Assembly: GCA_022448005.1 (NCBI GenBank)
Contig: JAKUTK010000045.1
Location: 1 to 40,603 of the forward strand
Direction: 5' to 3'
DNA from: Pseudomonas sp.
GTDB lineage: Bacteria; Pseudomonadota; Gammaproteobacteria; Pseudomonadales; Pseudomonadaceae
Length of the DNA: 40,603 nt
Shown here: piece by piece, positions 19,780-29,070 of the stretch
Numbering within the stretch: the stretch's first letter is position 1
Layout: the number at the start of each line of letters is the position of its first letter
Program-made: the position numbers and the translations under genes
The notes under the pieces: model-generated
The model's input: the letters and a program-made list of their open reading frames with translations, nothing else
Databases searched by the model: none
Told to the model about the DNA's origin: nothing

Positions 19780-20631
19780 ATGGCAAAAATAATCGGCATC
19801 ATCGTGGTAATCGCCAGCGTCCTTGGCGGTTTCATTTTGTCCGGCGGCAAAGTCGCCGCGCTCATTCACCCGTTCGAGGTAATGATCATCGGTGGTGCCG
19901 CACTTGGCGGCTTTCTGCAGGCCAACCCTGGCAGCACGACCAAGATCGTGTTCAAGAAATCGCTACAGATGTTTGGCAACCGCTTTACGCACAAGTACTA
20001 CCTGGAAGTGCTGGGGATGCTCTACGAGATCCTTAATAAAAGTCGCCGCGAGGGCATGATGGCGATCGAAGCCGACCTGGAAGATCCAGCAGCCAGCCCG
20101 ATTTTCAGTAAGTACCCGGCGATCCTGAAGGACGAACGGATGACAGCCTTCGTCTGTGACTACTTGCGCATCATGTCCTCCGGCAACATGGCCCCGCATG
20201 AGCTGGAAGGCCTGTTCGACATGGAGCTCAACGGCCTCAAGGAAGAACTTGAACATCCGTCTCACGCCGTGGCGAAGATTGCAGACGGCTTGCCCGCGAT
20301 GGGAATCGTGGCTGCGGTACTGGGTATCGTGATCACCATGTCGGTGCTCGCTTCGGCAACCAACGCGGAGATCGGTGAGAAAGTTGGTACGGCCCTGGTA
20401 GGTACCTTCCTCGGTATTCTGGCGTCCTACGGCTTCTTCGGCCCGCTGGCGGCGGCGCTTGAGCACGACGCCAAGGAAGAACTGAATCTGTACGAGGGCA
20501 TCAAGGCGACCCTGGTGGCTTCGGCGTCCGGCATGCCGCCGACGCTGGCGGTGGAGTTTGGTCGCAAGGTGCTGCTGCCGGCGCACCGTCCAAGTTTCGC
20601 TGAGCTTGAACAAGCGATGCGTGGTAGCTAA
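19780..20631 (+). CDS. motA: flagellar motor stator protein MotA
   Basis: An inner-membrane stator subunit, 283 residues with four membrane segments: two near the N-terminus (about 4-22 and 33-50) and two after the cytoplasmic loop (about 170-190 and 200-222). The cytoplasmic loop (about 60-165) contacts FliG and is rich in charged residues. Prolines expected at the stator interface are present in GLPAMGIVAAVLG and GFFGPLAAALEH. The start MAKIIGIIVV is conserved in the proton-type MotA group. No Shine-Dalgarno sequence precedes the ATG (the upstream bases read ACGTACCTACCT). motB begins 8 bp after the stop. Pseudomonads usually have a second stator, MotCD, which is not in this window. Confidence 0.97.
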   Translation: MAKIIGIIVVIASVLGGFILSGGKVAALIHPFEVMIIGGAALGGFLQANPGSTTKIVFKKSLQMFGNRFTHKYYLEVLGMLYEILNKSRREGMMAIEADLEDPAASPIFSKYPAILKDERMTAFVCDYLRIMSSGNMAPHELEGLFDMELNGLKEELEHPSHAVAKIADGLPAMGIVAAVLGIVITMSVLASATNAEIGEKVGTALVGTFLGILASYGFFGPLAAALEHDAKEELNLYEGIKATLVASASGMPPTLAVEFGRKVLLPAHRPSFAELEQAMRGS

Positions 20632-20639
20632 GCGCAATC

Positions 20640-21668
20640 ATGGACAATACCCAACCAATCATCGTTAAGCGGGTCAAGAAGGTCGCCGCGGGCCACCACG
20701 GTGGCGCCTGGAAGATTGCCTTCGCCGACTTTGCGACCGCCATGATGGCATTCTTTCTGGTGATGTGGCTGATGTCCTCAGCCACGCCCGAACAAAAGCG
20801 TGCAATTTCGGGCTATTTCCAGGACCCGATTGGCTTCACTGAAAGCGCCAGTCCGCATGTGATCGATCTGGGCGGTACGCCAACACCTGCGCCGGACCGT
20901 ACGCTCAATGATGTCGTCGACCCTGCCATGCAGCAGAGCCAAAGCCAGGGCCAGAGCGAATCAGCGATGGATTCAGCGCAGGCGGAAACCTTTGCCGAGC
21001 AGTTGGATCGTGAACGTCTAGATCTGCTGCTTCAGGAGCTGCAGAACAAGGTCGACGAAAATCCGGAGCTGACCCGCTTCAAGGACCAGATTCTCTTTGA
21101 AATAACCCAGGACGGCTTGCGTATCCAGATCATGGATGCGGCCAACCGTCCCATGTTCGCCCTCGGCAGCGCCCAGTTGCAGGTGTACTTCGAGGATATT
21201 CTGTTGGCCATGGCCGACACCATCCGTGCGGTGCCGAACAAGATCAGCATCAGCGGCCACACCGATGCCAAGCCTTATTCCGGGCGCGGCGAATTCGGTA
21301 ACTGGGAACTGTCGGCCGGGCGCGCCAACGCGGCTCGGCGCACGCTGGTTGCCGGTGGCTATCCGGATGAGCAGATTGCTCGGGTGGTGGGCTATGCCTC
21401 TTCGGCCTTGTTCGACCGAGAGAACCCGCTGAACCCCGTCAATCGGCGCATCGATATTCTGGTGCTGACCAGGAAGGCGCAGCGCGATATCGAGGGAGAG
21501 CAGTCGGATGCGACCGAGAAAGGTGCAACCTCAGAGGCCGCATCCGCCGGCGATACGTCGTCGCCCTCGGCTGCGCCACCTGACCCGCTGCAAGCGCCGC
21601 AGTTGCGCGAGCGGCTGAACATCTTCGAGGACGGCGTGCTGCAGTTCGACCAGCCCGGCGGTAATTGA
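20640..21668 (+). CDS. motB: flagellar motor stator protein MotB
   Basis: The peptidoglycan-anchored stator partner of MotA, 342 residues. The single membrane helix FADFATAMMAFFLVMWL holds the proton-binding Asp30. A plug and flexible linker region (about 55-130, Gln/Ser-rich) precedes an OmpA-like peptidoglycan-binding domain, with ISGHTDAKPY and NWELSAGRANAARRTL as its signature and NPVNRRIDILVL near its end. The last 60 residues after that are acidic and Ser/Ala-rich, a tail beyond the OmpA-like fold. It is co-transcribed with motA. rsgA lies downstream on the opposite strand, 34 bp away and convergent. Confidence 0.97.
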   Translation: MDNTQPIIVKRVKKVAAGHHGGAWKIAFADFATAMMAFFLVMWLMSSATPEQKRAISGYFQDPIGFTESASPHVIDLGGTPTPAPDRTLNDVVDPAMQQSQSQGQSESAMDSAQAETFAEQLDRERLDLLLQELQNKVDENPELTRFKDQILFEITQDGLRIQIMDAANRPMFALGSAQLQVYFEDILLAMADTIRAVPNKISISGHTDAKPYSGRGEFGNWELSAGRANAARRTLVAGGYPDEQIARVVGYASSALFDRENPLNPVNRRIDILVLTRKAQRDIEGEQSDATEKGATSEAASAGDTSSPSAAPPDPLQAPQLRERLNIFEDGVLQFDQPGGN

Positions 21669-21702
21669 GCCAGGCATCTCAACGGCTTTTGGTTGGCGCT
21701 CG

Positions 21703-22734
21703 TCAGTAGTCGGCTTCCGTCAGGCCACTGATGATATGTCGGTAGCTGGCCATGCGCTGTGGCTGGATCTGGCCCTTCTCCAGTGCCTTGAGCAGGGCGC
21801 AGCCTGGCTCGCGGTCATGCTTGCAGTCGCGGAAGCGACAGTGCCCCAGCAACTCCTGGAACTCGATGAAACCAGCTTCGACGTCAAAGCGGCTTACGTG
21901 GCCCAGGCCGAATTCACGGATGCCTGGAGAGTCGATCAGCTCGCCACCGCCAGGGAAATGAAACAGTCGTGCGGTCGTGGTGGTGTGCGTGCCCTTGCCG
22001 GTCATTTCTGACAGCGCGCCCACCCGGGTGTCGACACCGGGCAGCAGGCTGTTGACCAGTGACGACTTGCCCACCCCGGACTGGCCGACAAATACGCTGA
22101 CATGCCCGTCGAGGCGCTCCTGCAATGCCTCCATGCCTGCGCCCCCGTGTGCCGAAACCTCCATCAGCGGATAGCCCAGCTGGCGATAAACCCCTAGCAA
22201 CGAGTTCAACGCGACTTCGTTCTGTGCATCGATCAGATCGGCCTTGTTCAACAGCAGCAGCGGCGTGATACCAGCGTGCTCAGCGGCAATCAGGTAGCGG
22301 TCGATGAGATTGGCGTGGGGTTCGGGCAGCGGCGCGAAGACGATAACGATCAGGTCGACGTTAGCGGCGACTGGCTTGAGCTGGCCGCGCGTGTCGGGTC
22401 GGCAGAGTTCGGATTGGCGCGGCAGCTGCGCGACGATGACGCCGATGCCCTGGTTACCTGGCCGCCAGACCACTCGATCGCCGGTCACCAGTGCTGGCAG
22501 GTTTGCCCGCAGGTGGCAGCGGAAGACCTGACCACAGTGCTCGCCTTCCTGAGCCTCGACTTCGACCTGCACGCCGAAGTGGGCGATGACCAGGCCGGTC
22601 TGTTCCGGGCCGAGATCGCCGCCCTCGAGTTCCTCCACTGCGCGCGATTCACGGCGCGCCGCGCGAGTGGCGCGCTCTTCCTGGATCTTCTCGATGCGCC
22701 AGCTTTGCCGGCGGTTGAGTTGGCGTTTGGCCAT
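21703..22734 (-). CDS. rsgA: ribosome small-subunit-dependent GTPase A
   Basis: A 343-residue circularly permuted GTPase that helps late 30S maturation and releases RbfA. It has an N-terminal OB-fold that contacts 16S rRNA (about 45-115), then G motifs in permuted order: LLNKADLI (G4) before [12 protein letters not shown] (G1) and [11 protein letters not shown] (G3). The C-terminal zinc finger is visible as [14 protein letters not shown]. The N-terminus is Lys/Arg-rich ([16 protein letters not shown]), as in pseudomonad RsgA. Start ATG 22734. It is transcribed away from the methyltransferase and orn genes, so the common divergent rsgA/orn pair is preserved apart from one inserted gene. Confidence 0.96.
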   Translation of the reverse strand: MAKRQLNRRQSWRIEKIQEERATRAARRESRAVEELEGGDLGPEQTGLVIAHFGVQVEVEAQEGEHCGQVFRCHLRANLPALVTGDRVVWRPGNQGIGVIVAQLPRQSELCRPDTRGQLKPVAANVDLIVIVFAPLPEPHANLIDRYLIAAEHAGITPLLLLNKADLIDAQNEVALNSLLGVYRQLGYPLMEVSAHGGAGMEALQERLDGHVSVFVGQSGVGKSSLVNSLLPGVDTRVGALSEMTGKGTHTTTTARLFHFPGGGELIDSPGIREFGLGHVSRFDVEAGFIEFQELLGHCRFRDCKHDREPGCALLKALEKGQIQPQRMASYRHIISGLTEADY

Positions 22735-22862
22735 TTGCGTACGGTGCCCAGGTATGAAAAGACGGCGAGTCTAACATGCCCGTGAGAACACGCTGCGGGC
22801 CTGTTTTTGCTGGGCTTCTGGCCGGTAGACTAGCCAGTCTCTACCGCTGGCGGCGAGCGCCC

Positions 22863-24243
<1,381 letters not shown>

Positions 24244-24317
24244 TCACATTGCCGCGTGGGTTATGCAGAAACACGCTGGTCACGGGCTTCGTTTGCATGG
24301 ACGCAGCCTGTAGCCGG

Positions 24318-24959
24318 TTACCGCCCCAATTTGCGTAGCTCGTCCGACTCGATCACTCGCGTGCCTTCGGCTTCTTCCAGCGCCAGGCGCCAGAGCGCGC
24401 GCGCCAGCGTGCAGGCCGAGATGCCGCGGTATTTGCCTGGCAGCAGATAAGAGAGCGGGGCGGTAAGGCGTTCGACCGGACGCACTTGCATGCGCGGCCC
24501 CAGCAGCTGCGAAGGTCGCACGATGGTCAGCTGCGGCCAGCCCTGGGCGCGTAGCGCTTGCTCCATTTCGCCTTTGGCGCGGCAGTAGAAAATCGAACTG
24601 GCGGGGTCGGCGCCCAGTGAGCTGACGACCAGCAGATGCCGTGCGCCCAGTTCCCGGGAGCGTTTAGCGAAGGCGACAACCAGATCATGATCGATGGTGC
24701 GGAACGCTTCCTGGCTTCCGGCGTCCTTCAGCGTGCTGCCCAGGCAGCAGAACGCAGTGTCGATACTACCCGACAGCTGCGGCAGTAGCGCCTGCAGCGG
24801 CCCGATCGGGTTCTCGAGCCGCGGATGCCCGGCCAGCTGCTTGCGGCTGGGGGCGAGCACGCACTCCACGGTGGGTTCGTTGAGCAGGCGGTCGAGCAGG
24901 TGCTCGCCGGTTAGCCCGGTGGCGCCGGCAAGCAAAATACGCTGTGGCGTCAAATACAT
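24318..24959 (-). CDS. atypical SDR-family NAD(P)-binding protein
   Basis: A 213-residue Rossmann-fold protein of the atypical short-chain dehydrogenase group (HTATIP2/YbjT-like). The N-terminal nucleotide-binding loop is [14 protein letters not shown] (GxxGxxG). [10 protein letters not shown] and later [13 protein letters not shown] place the Ser and the YxxxK pair of the SDR active site, and [13 protein letters not shown] matches the conserved RP segment of this subgroup. Substrate unknown. The ATG at 24959 has AGGAAG six bases upstream. It is downstream of the MORN-caspase gene on the same strand, with a 98-bp gap. Confidence 0.8.
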   Translation of the reverse strand: MYLTPQRILLAGATGLTGEHLLDRLLNEPTVECVLAPSRKQLAGHPRLENPIGPLQALLPQLSGSIDTAFCCLGSTLKDAGSQEAFRTIDHDLVVAFAKRSRELGARHLLVVSSLGADPASSIFYCRAKGEMEQALRAQGWPQLTIVRPSQLLGPRMQVRPVERLTAPLSYLLPGKYRGISACTLARALWRLALEEAEGTRVIESDELRKLGR

Positions 24960-25057
24960 GGTTTGGCTTCCTGTAACGATCAGTCAGATGGCACTGGCTG
25001 CTGGATGCTCAGCGTCCGCCAGTGTTCGACAACCTGCTCGGGCGCCCATATTTGCGG

Positions 25058-26659
25058 CTACGAAGCTTGATAGTGGTCGGCTTGCTCCCGTTCGGCAACC
25101 TTCGCCTGTGCCAGCGCGAATGCCTGCACAATATCCGGAGTTTCCTGCAAGGCCTCGGCGAAGAGGGCGCGGCCGAAGTAGGTGAAGTCGCTTTCCTCGG
25201 AGCAGCCAAAGGACACTCGGTCGGCGCGAGCTGCGGTAATGATGAGCGTATTGGGGCTCTTCAGTGGTTCGATGAAGCCGCCGGAATAGCAGGCTGAGAT
25301 AACTAGGATCTTGTTGCGTTCGGCGAGTGGCTGCATCAGCGCCGCCAGGTCCGCAGCGGGCAGATCGTCCAGGGCCAGTCGGGGTTGGGTCAGCACCAGC
25401 TGGTGGTCGGCCGAGCCGTGACTGGTCAGGTAGATGAAGATCAGGTCTTCCGGGCCGCTGCGCTCGGCCAGTCGGGCAATCGCGCGCTTGAGGTTTTCAC
25501 GCGTCGCCAGTGGCCGGTCTGCAAGGTGGTCGCGGTGGTTGACGAGGCTTATCTGGCCGCGGGCGGCGAAACGTTCGGCCAAGAAGTCATCGACATAGTC
25601 GACTTCGCGCAAAAACACGCTCTGCTGGCCATCGCCGGCAAGGGTCAGACTGTAGAGTTCAGCTGCCGGAGTGGATGCCCGCACCGCATCAAGGGCGTCC
25701 GCCAGCAGCTCTCCCTGGCGTAGCAGGCCTAGTTCCAGCGGGTCGGCGAGGCGCTTGCCTTGAGTGTTCTGACTCAGGCGGCCGGTTCGCCAGGTGCCGC
25801 TCCTTTGAGTGCCGTCCGCGAGCAGGAGAGTGCCGACTCCATTGAACTGGCCTTCGCGAAAACGGCCACTGTAGCGGTCACCGCCAGGCTGCTGCAGGTT
25901 ACCTTCGCCGTGGTACTGCCAGCGCTTGAAGTGTCCGCCGTAGTGCGTGCCGTCCATGCCGACATATTCACCGCTGCCGCTGAGTTCGCCGTTTTTGAAC
26001 TCGCCTTTCCAGACATTGCCGACAGCGTCTTCGTAGCGGCCCTGGCCATGGAAGAGGTCGTCCTCGAACTGGCCCAGGTAATGCTCACCGTCGTTGCCGC
26101 GGTACAGACCGTCGCCGCTGAGCCGGCCGTCGGTAAAGGTGCCGCTGAATACGCCGCTGGCGTCGCTGCGGGTGCCCTCGCCATCGGGCTGGCCGCTGAT
26201 GAACGCGCCTTCATAGCTGATGCCCTCTGCCTTCTGCAGCTTGCCAGTGCCATGGTACAGGCCATCCCGGAAATCCCCTTCGTAGCTCAGGCCAGGCTCG
26301 TTGTAGCGGCCCTTGCCGTTGAGACTTCCTTGTTCAAAGTGCCCTTCGTAGACGCCTCCAGTGGCGTAGCTGAAGCGCCCCTGGCCATCGAATAAACCAT
26401 CTTTGAACGCGCCTTCGTAGCGATCGCCATTAGCGCCCCGCCAGACACCTTGGCCATGCCACTGCCCGTCCTTGAAAGATCCGATGTAATGGCTGCCGTT
26501 GGGGTAGTCGATACGCCCCTCGCCCTGCAACAACCCATCGATCACCTCGCCCCGGTAGCGGCCACCATCGGGCAGCACGGCGTCGGCGGGCAGCAACGGT
26601 TCGCCATCACCGCAAGCGGTCAGAAAGCAGGCGAGCAGAACTGGAGCGAGGTGGCGCAT
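25058..26659 (-). CDS. MORN-repeat caspase-like (C13 family) lipoprotein
   Basis: A 533-residue predicted lipoprotein: the lipobox LTAC puts the lipid-modified Cys at residue 16, and Gly at +2 argues for outer-membrane sorting. Residues 34 to about 297 are eleven consecutive MORN units of 22-23 residues (each with a Y-x-G-x-F-x-x-G-x-x-x-G-x-G core) plus a partial twelfth. After a linker comes a caspase-fold domain with the His414 motif FIYLTSHGS and the Cys457 motif VISACYSGGF, the His-Cys dyad of clan CD peptidases; annotation pipelines tend to call these C13/legumain-like. The start is ATG 26659; a longer TTG start at 26698 would displace the signal peptide. The last residues (after AQAKVAEREQ) are polar. 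Natural substrate and partners are unknown. Confidence 0.83.
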   Translation of the reverse strand: MRHLAPVLLACFLTACGDGEPLLPADAVLPDGGRYRGEVIDGLLQGEGRIDYPNGSHYIGSFKDGQWHGQGVWRGANGDRYEGAFKDGLFDGQGRFSYATGGVYEGHFEQGSLNGKGRYNEPGLSYEGDFRDGLYHGTGKLQKAEGISYEGAFISGQPDGEGTRSDASGVFSGTFTDGRLSGDGLYRGNDGEHYLGQFEDDLFHGQGRYEDAVGNVWKGEFKNGELSGSGEYVGMDGTHYGGHFKRWQYHGEGNLQQPGGDRYSGRFREGQFNGVGTLLLADGTQRSGTWRTGRLSQNTQGKRLADPLELGLLRQGELLADALDAVRASTPAAELYSLTLAGDGQQSVFLREVDYVDDFLAERFAARGQISLVNHRDHLADRPLATRENLKRAIARLAERSGPEDLIFIYLTSHGSADHQLVLTQPRLALDDLPAADLAALMQPLAERNKILVISACYSGGFIEPLKSPNTLIITAARADRVSFGCSEESDFTYFGRALFAEALQETPDIVQAFALAQAKVAEREQADHYQAS

Positions 26660-26731
26660 GCGGCTATCCAGAGGGGGGGACGCCGCAGTATGCCGCAAAC
26701 TCAGTGGGGTGCGACAACTGCGCCCATTTGG

Positions 26732-27187
26732 TCAGACAACGCAGAGTGCCAGGGTCTCGGCAATGTAAGCAGGCTTCTCCACGCCTTCGATTTCCATCAC
26801 GGCACGCGACTTCAGAAGCCACTGGCCCGGGTTCTTCTCGTAAGCGTCGAGCAGCGTCGCTGCTACGCGAACCCGCGAGCCCACTCTGACCGGCTGGATA
26901 AAGCGCAGGCTGTCGAGCCCGTAGTTGACGCCCATCTTGGTCCCTTCGGGGCGAATCATCAGTTCGTCCATCAACATCGGCAGCAGCGACAGCGAGAGGA
27001 AACCGTGGGCGATGGTCCCGCCGAACGGTGTCTGCGCGGCCTTTTCCGGGTCGATGTGGATGAACTGGTGATCACCGGTGCAGTCGGCGAACTGATCGAC
27101 TCGCTGCTGATCGACGGTGAACCATTCGGAGCGGCCCAGCTCTTTGCCAATGTAATCCTTGAGTTCTGCTGCGGGTACTTGCGGCAT
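26732..27187 (-). CDS. MaoC-family (R)-specific enoyl-CoA hydratase-like protein
   Basis: A 151-residue single hotdog-fold protein. The hydratase-2 motif is FADCTGDHQFIHIDPEKA, with the Asp of GD and the following His as the probable catalytic pair, and GTIAHGFLSLSLLP as the second conserved stretch. This resembles NodN/PhaJ-type hydratases, which act on enoyl-CoA thioesters; the physiological chain length is not evident. The ATG at 27187 is preceded by a good GGAGG at spacing five. It lies 72 bp upstream of the MORN-caspase gene on the same strand and is divergent from the LrgA-type gene. Confidence 0.83.
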   Translation of the reverse strand: MPQVPAAELKDYIGKELGRSEWFTVDQQRVDQFADCTGDHQFIHIDPEKAAQTPFGGTIAHGFLSLSLLPMLMDELMIRPEGTKMGVNYGLDSLRFIQPVRVGSRVRVAATLLDAYEKNPGQWLLKSRAVMEIEGVEKPAYIAETLALCVV

Positions 27188-27313
27188 ATATCCTCCGGCG
27201 TTTGTTGTTTTGTTCGGGTGTGGCGCAACGCTAGATCAGCACGCAGCCGAGGGCGAATCAACCAAGCATGGTTGGTGCGAATGGCGCGCCATAGGCTGAT
27301 CGGAAGCTGCGCC

Positions 27314-27342
27314 GCGTGTCGCGGTGGCGAGATGCTTATAAT
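27314..27342 (+). promoter_or_regulatory. possible sigma70 promoter of the lrgA-lrgB-LON operon
   Basis: A perfect TATAAT at 27337-27342 lies 26 bp before the ATG at 27369. The bases at the -35 position (27314-27319) are a poor match, so an activator or extended contact may be needed if this is real. Confidence 0.4.
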
Positions 27343-27368
27343 TGCGCTCCTTTGCTCTGGAGGCTTCC

Positions 27369-27731
27369 ATGCTGCTACGCGGACTAACCTGGCTGTTGCT
27401 GTTTCAATTGCTCGGCACTGCGCTCAACGTAATGGTGCTGCCGATGTTGCCGGGGCCCATCATCGGCTTGCTGTTGCTGTTCATAGCGTTGTTGGCTCGC
27501 GGCCAGGCGAGCGAATCGCTGCAGGTCGCTGCGAGTAGTCTGTTGCGTTATCTGCCCCTGTTACTGGTGCCGCCCGCCGTGGGCGTGATGGCCTACACCG
27601 GGGCGATTCTCGAGGATTTCTGGGCCATCGTTGGCGTGCTGGTGCTCTCGCTGGTGGTGTCACTGGTGTTTACCGGCTGGCTGATGCAAACGCTGATTCG
27701 CCGTCAGCAACGCAAGGCAGGTCGCGCATGA
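27369..27731 (+). CDS. CidA/LrgA-family holin-like membrane protein
   Basis: A 120-residue inner-membrane protein with four predicted membrane helices and the family motif LPGPIIGLLLLF near residue 32. CidA/LrgA proteins are small holin-like proteins studied in murein hydrolase control and by-product export; which of the two names fits cannot be decided here. The ATG at 27369 has GGAGG five bases upstream, which rules out the longer in-frame start at 27342. The stop overlaps the lrgB start (ATGA), so the two are translated together. The C-terminus ends in a basic RRQQRKAGRA tail, probably cytoplasmic. Confidence 0.88.
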   Translation: MLLRGLTWLLLFQLLGTALNVMVLPMLPGPIIGLLLLFIALLARGQASESLQVAASSLLRYLPLLLVPPAVGVMAYTGAILEDFWAIVGVLVLSLVVSLVFTGWLMQTLIRRQQRKAGRA

Positions 27732-28447
27732 ACGCCATGCAATGGCAGGCGGCCTGGGAGGCGGTCATTCATCACCCCTTGTTTGGCGTGGCCATCACCT
27801 TGGCGGCTTTCCAGTTGGCCTATGCGGCTTACGAAAAAACCCGCTGGGTATTTCTGCAGCCAGTACTGGTGTCGATGGTGGTGGTGATCGGTACGCTTGT
27901 GCTTTGTGGCTTGAGTTATGAGGAGTATCGCGACAGCGCCCAGATGCTGACCGTGCTCCTCGGACCAACCACGGTGGCACTTGCCGTGCCGCTGTACCTG
28001 AATCTGCGCAGGATCCGCGAACTGTTCGGGCCAATTATGCTTACCCTGCTACTGGCTGGCATCGGCGCCACGGCGCTGGGTATGACGCTGGCCTGGGCTT
28101 TTGGTGCCGACCAGATGATCCTCATGACCCTAGCGCCCAAGTCGGTTACCTCGCCTATCGCCATGCTGGTGGCCGAGCAGATCGGTGGCGTGGTGGCGTT
28201 GGCAGCCGTCTTCGTGATGATCACCGGCATCATCGGTGCGATCATTGGTCCGGAACTGTTGCGCCGCTTTGGCGTTCAGCATCCTGCCGCCCGCGGCATG
28301 GCGCTGGGTCTGACCGCGCATGCGGTGGGAACCGCCCAGGCCCTGCAGGAGGGCGACGAGTGCGGCGCCTTTGCGGCGCTGGCGATGAGCCTGATGGGTG
28401 TGATGACCGCGGTGCTGCTGCCCTTGGCCGTGCTGATGCTGTCGTAA
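27728..28447 (+). CDS. lrgB: LrgB-family membrane protein
   Basis: A 239-residue inner-membrane protein with about six to seven helices. The LrgB signature is seen in LAPKSVTSPIAMLVAEQIGG near residue 137 and GLTAHAVGTAQALQEG near 195. It is paired with the CidA/LrgA-type protein immediately upstream through a 4-bp overlap, the usual two-gene arrangement. In plants and bacteria LrgA/LrgB-type proteins have been linked to glycolate or pyruvate transport, so a transport role is as likely as one in lysis control. The LON-domain gene starts 9 bp after the stop. Confidence 0.9.
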   Translation: MNAMQWQAAWEAVIHHPLFGVAITLAAFQLAYAAYEKTRWVFLQPVLVSMVVVIGTLVLCGLSYEEYRDSAQMLTVLLGPTTVALAVPLYLNLRRIRELFGPIMLTLLLAGIGATALGMTLAWAFGADQMILMTLAPKSVTSPIAMLVAEQIGGVVALAAVFVMITGIIGAIIGPELLRRFGVQHPAARGMALGLTAHAVGTAQALQEGDECGAFAALAMSLMGVMTAVLLPLAVLMLS

Positions 28448-28456
28448 GGAGGCTGA

Positions 28457-29047
28457 ATGAAGCTACCGTTGTTTCCGCTCGATACCGTGTTGTTTCCGGG
28501 GTGCACCCTCGATTTGCAGCTTTTTGAGGCGCGCTATCTGGACATGGTCAGCAGCTGTCTGAAGGCCGGGCATGGCTTCGGTGTGGTGCGCCTCATCGAG
28601 GGTAGCGAGGTGGGGCTGGCGCCGGCCGAATATGCCCTGACCGGTTGTGAAGCGCTGATTCGAGACTGGCAACAGCGGCCTAATGGGTTGCTGGGGATTC
28701 GCGTCGAAGGCGGCCGTCGCTTCGATGTGCTGTCGGCCGAAGTGCAGCGCGATCAGCTGACCGTTGCCGAAGTCACCTGGCGCGATGAAGGCGGCGATCC
28801 GCCCTTGGACGATGAGCATCTCGAGCTGGCGCTGTTGCTGGAGGCGCTCGGTCGCCACCCGATGGTCGAGGCGCTGGGGATGGGGAGTGCCGCTCAGGGC
28901 CAGCGATCGCTGGCGCACCAGTTGGCTTACCTGTTGCCGTTTCGGCCTGATCAGAAACTCGACTTGCTGCAGCTGGACGATCCTGAACTGCAGTTGCAGT
29001 CCATCCAGCGCTGGCTGGAGCAGTTGCAAGGCGATTCGACCGAATAG
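28457..29047 (+). CDS. stand-alone LON substrate-binding-domain protein
   Basis: A 196-residue cytoplasmic protein made only of the LON N-terminal (substrate-binding) domain, without the AAA+ and protease parts of full Lon. The N-terminus LPLFPLDTVLFPGCTLDLQLFEARY is the family hallmark (shown here only in part: LFPLDTVLFPG and FEARYLDM). It starts at ATG 28457 with a strong AGGAGG and follows lrgB by 9 bp, so it is very probably in the same operon. Function unknown; relatives may bind unfolded or specific protein substrates. It is convergent with the DedA-PAP2 gene after 23 bp. Confidence 0.88.
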   Translation: MKLPLFPLDTVLFPGCTLDLQLFEARYLDMVSSCLKAGHGFGVVRLIEGSEVGLAPAEYALTGCEALIRDWQQRPNGLLGIRVEGGRRFDVLSAEVQRDQLTVAEVTWRDEGGDPPLDDEHLELALLLEALGRHPMVEALGMGSAAQGQRSLAHQLAYLLPFRPDQKLDLLQLDDPELQLQSIQRWLEQLQGDSTE

Positions 29048-29070
29048 CAATGACGCCCGGTCGCTGGATG

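Noticed and set aside
25760-26395. 211-residue plus-strand ORF, very Ala/Val-rich
   Set aside because: It is the antisense of the MORN repeats; its composition follows from the repeated codons of the real gene and it has no ribosome binding site.
26450-27538. 362-residue plus-strand ORF spanning the MORN start, the MaoC gene and the lrgA promoter
   Set aside because: It crosses three supported features on other frames and shows no domain pattern.
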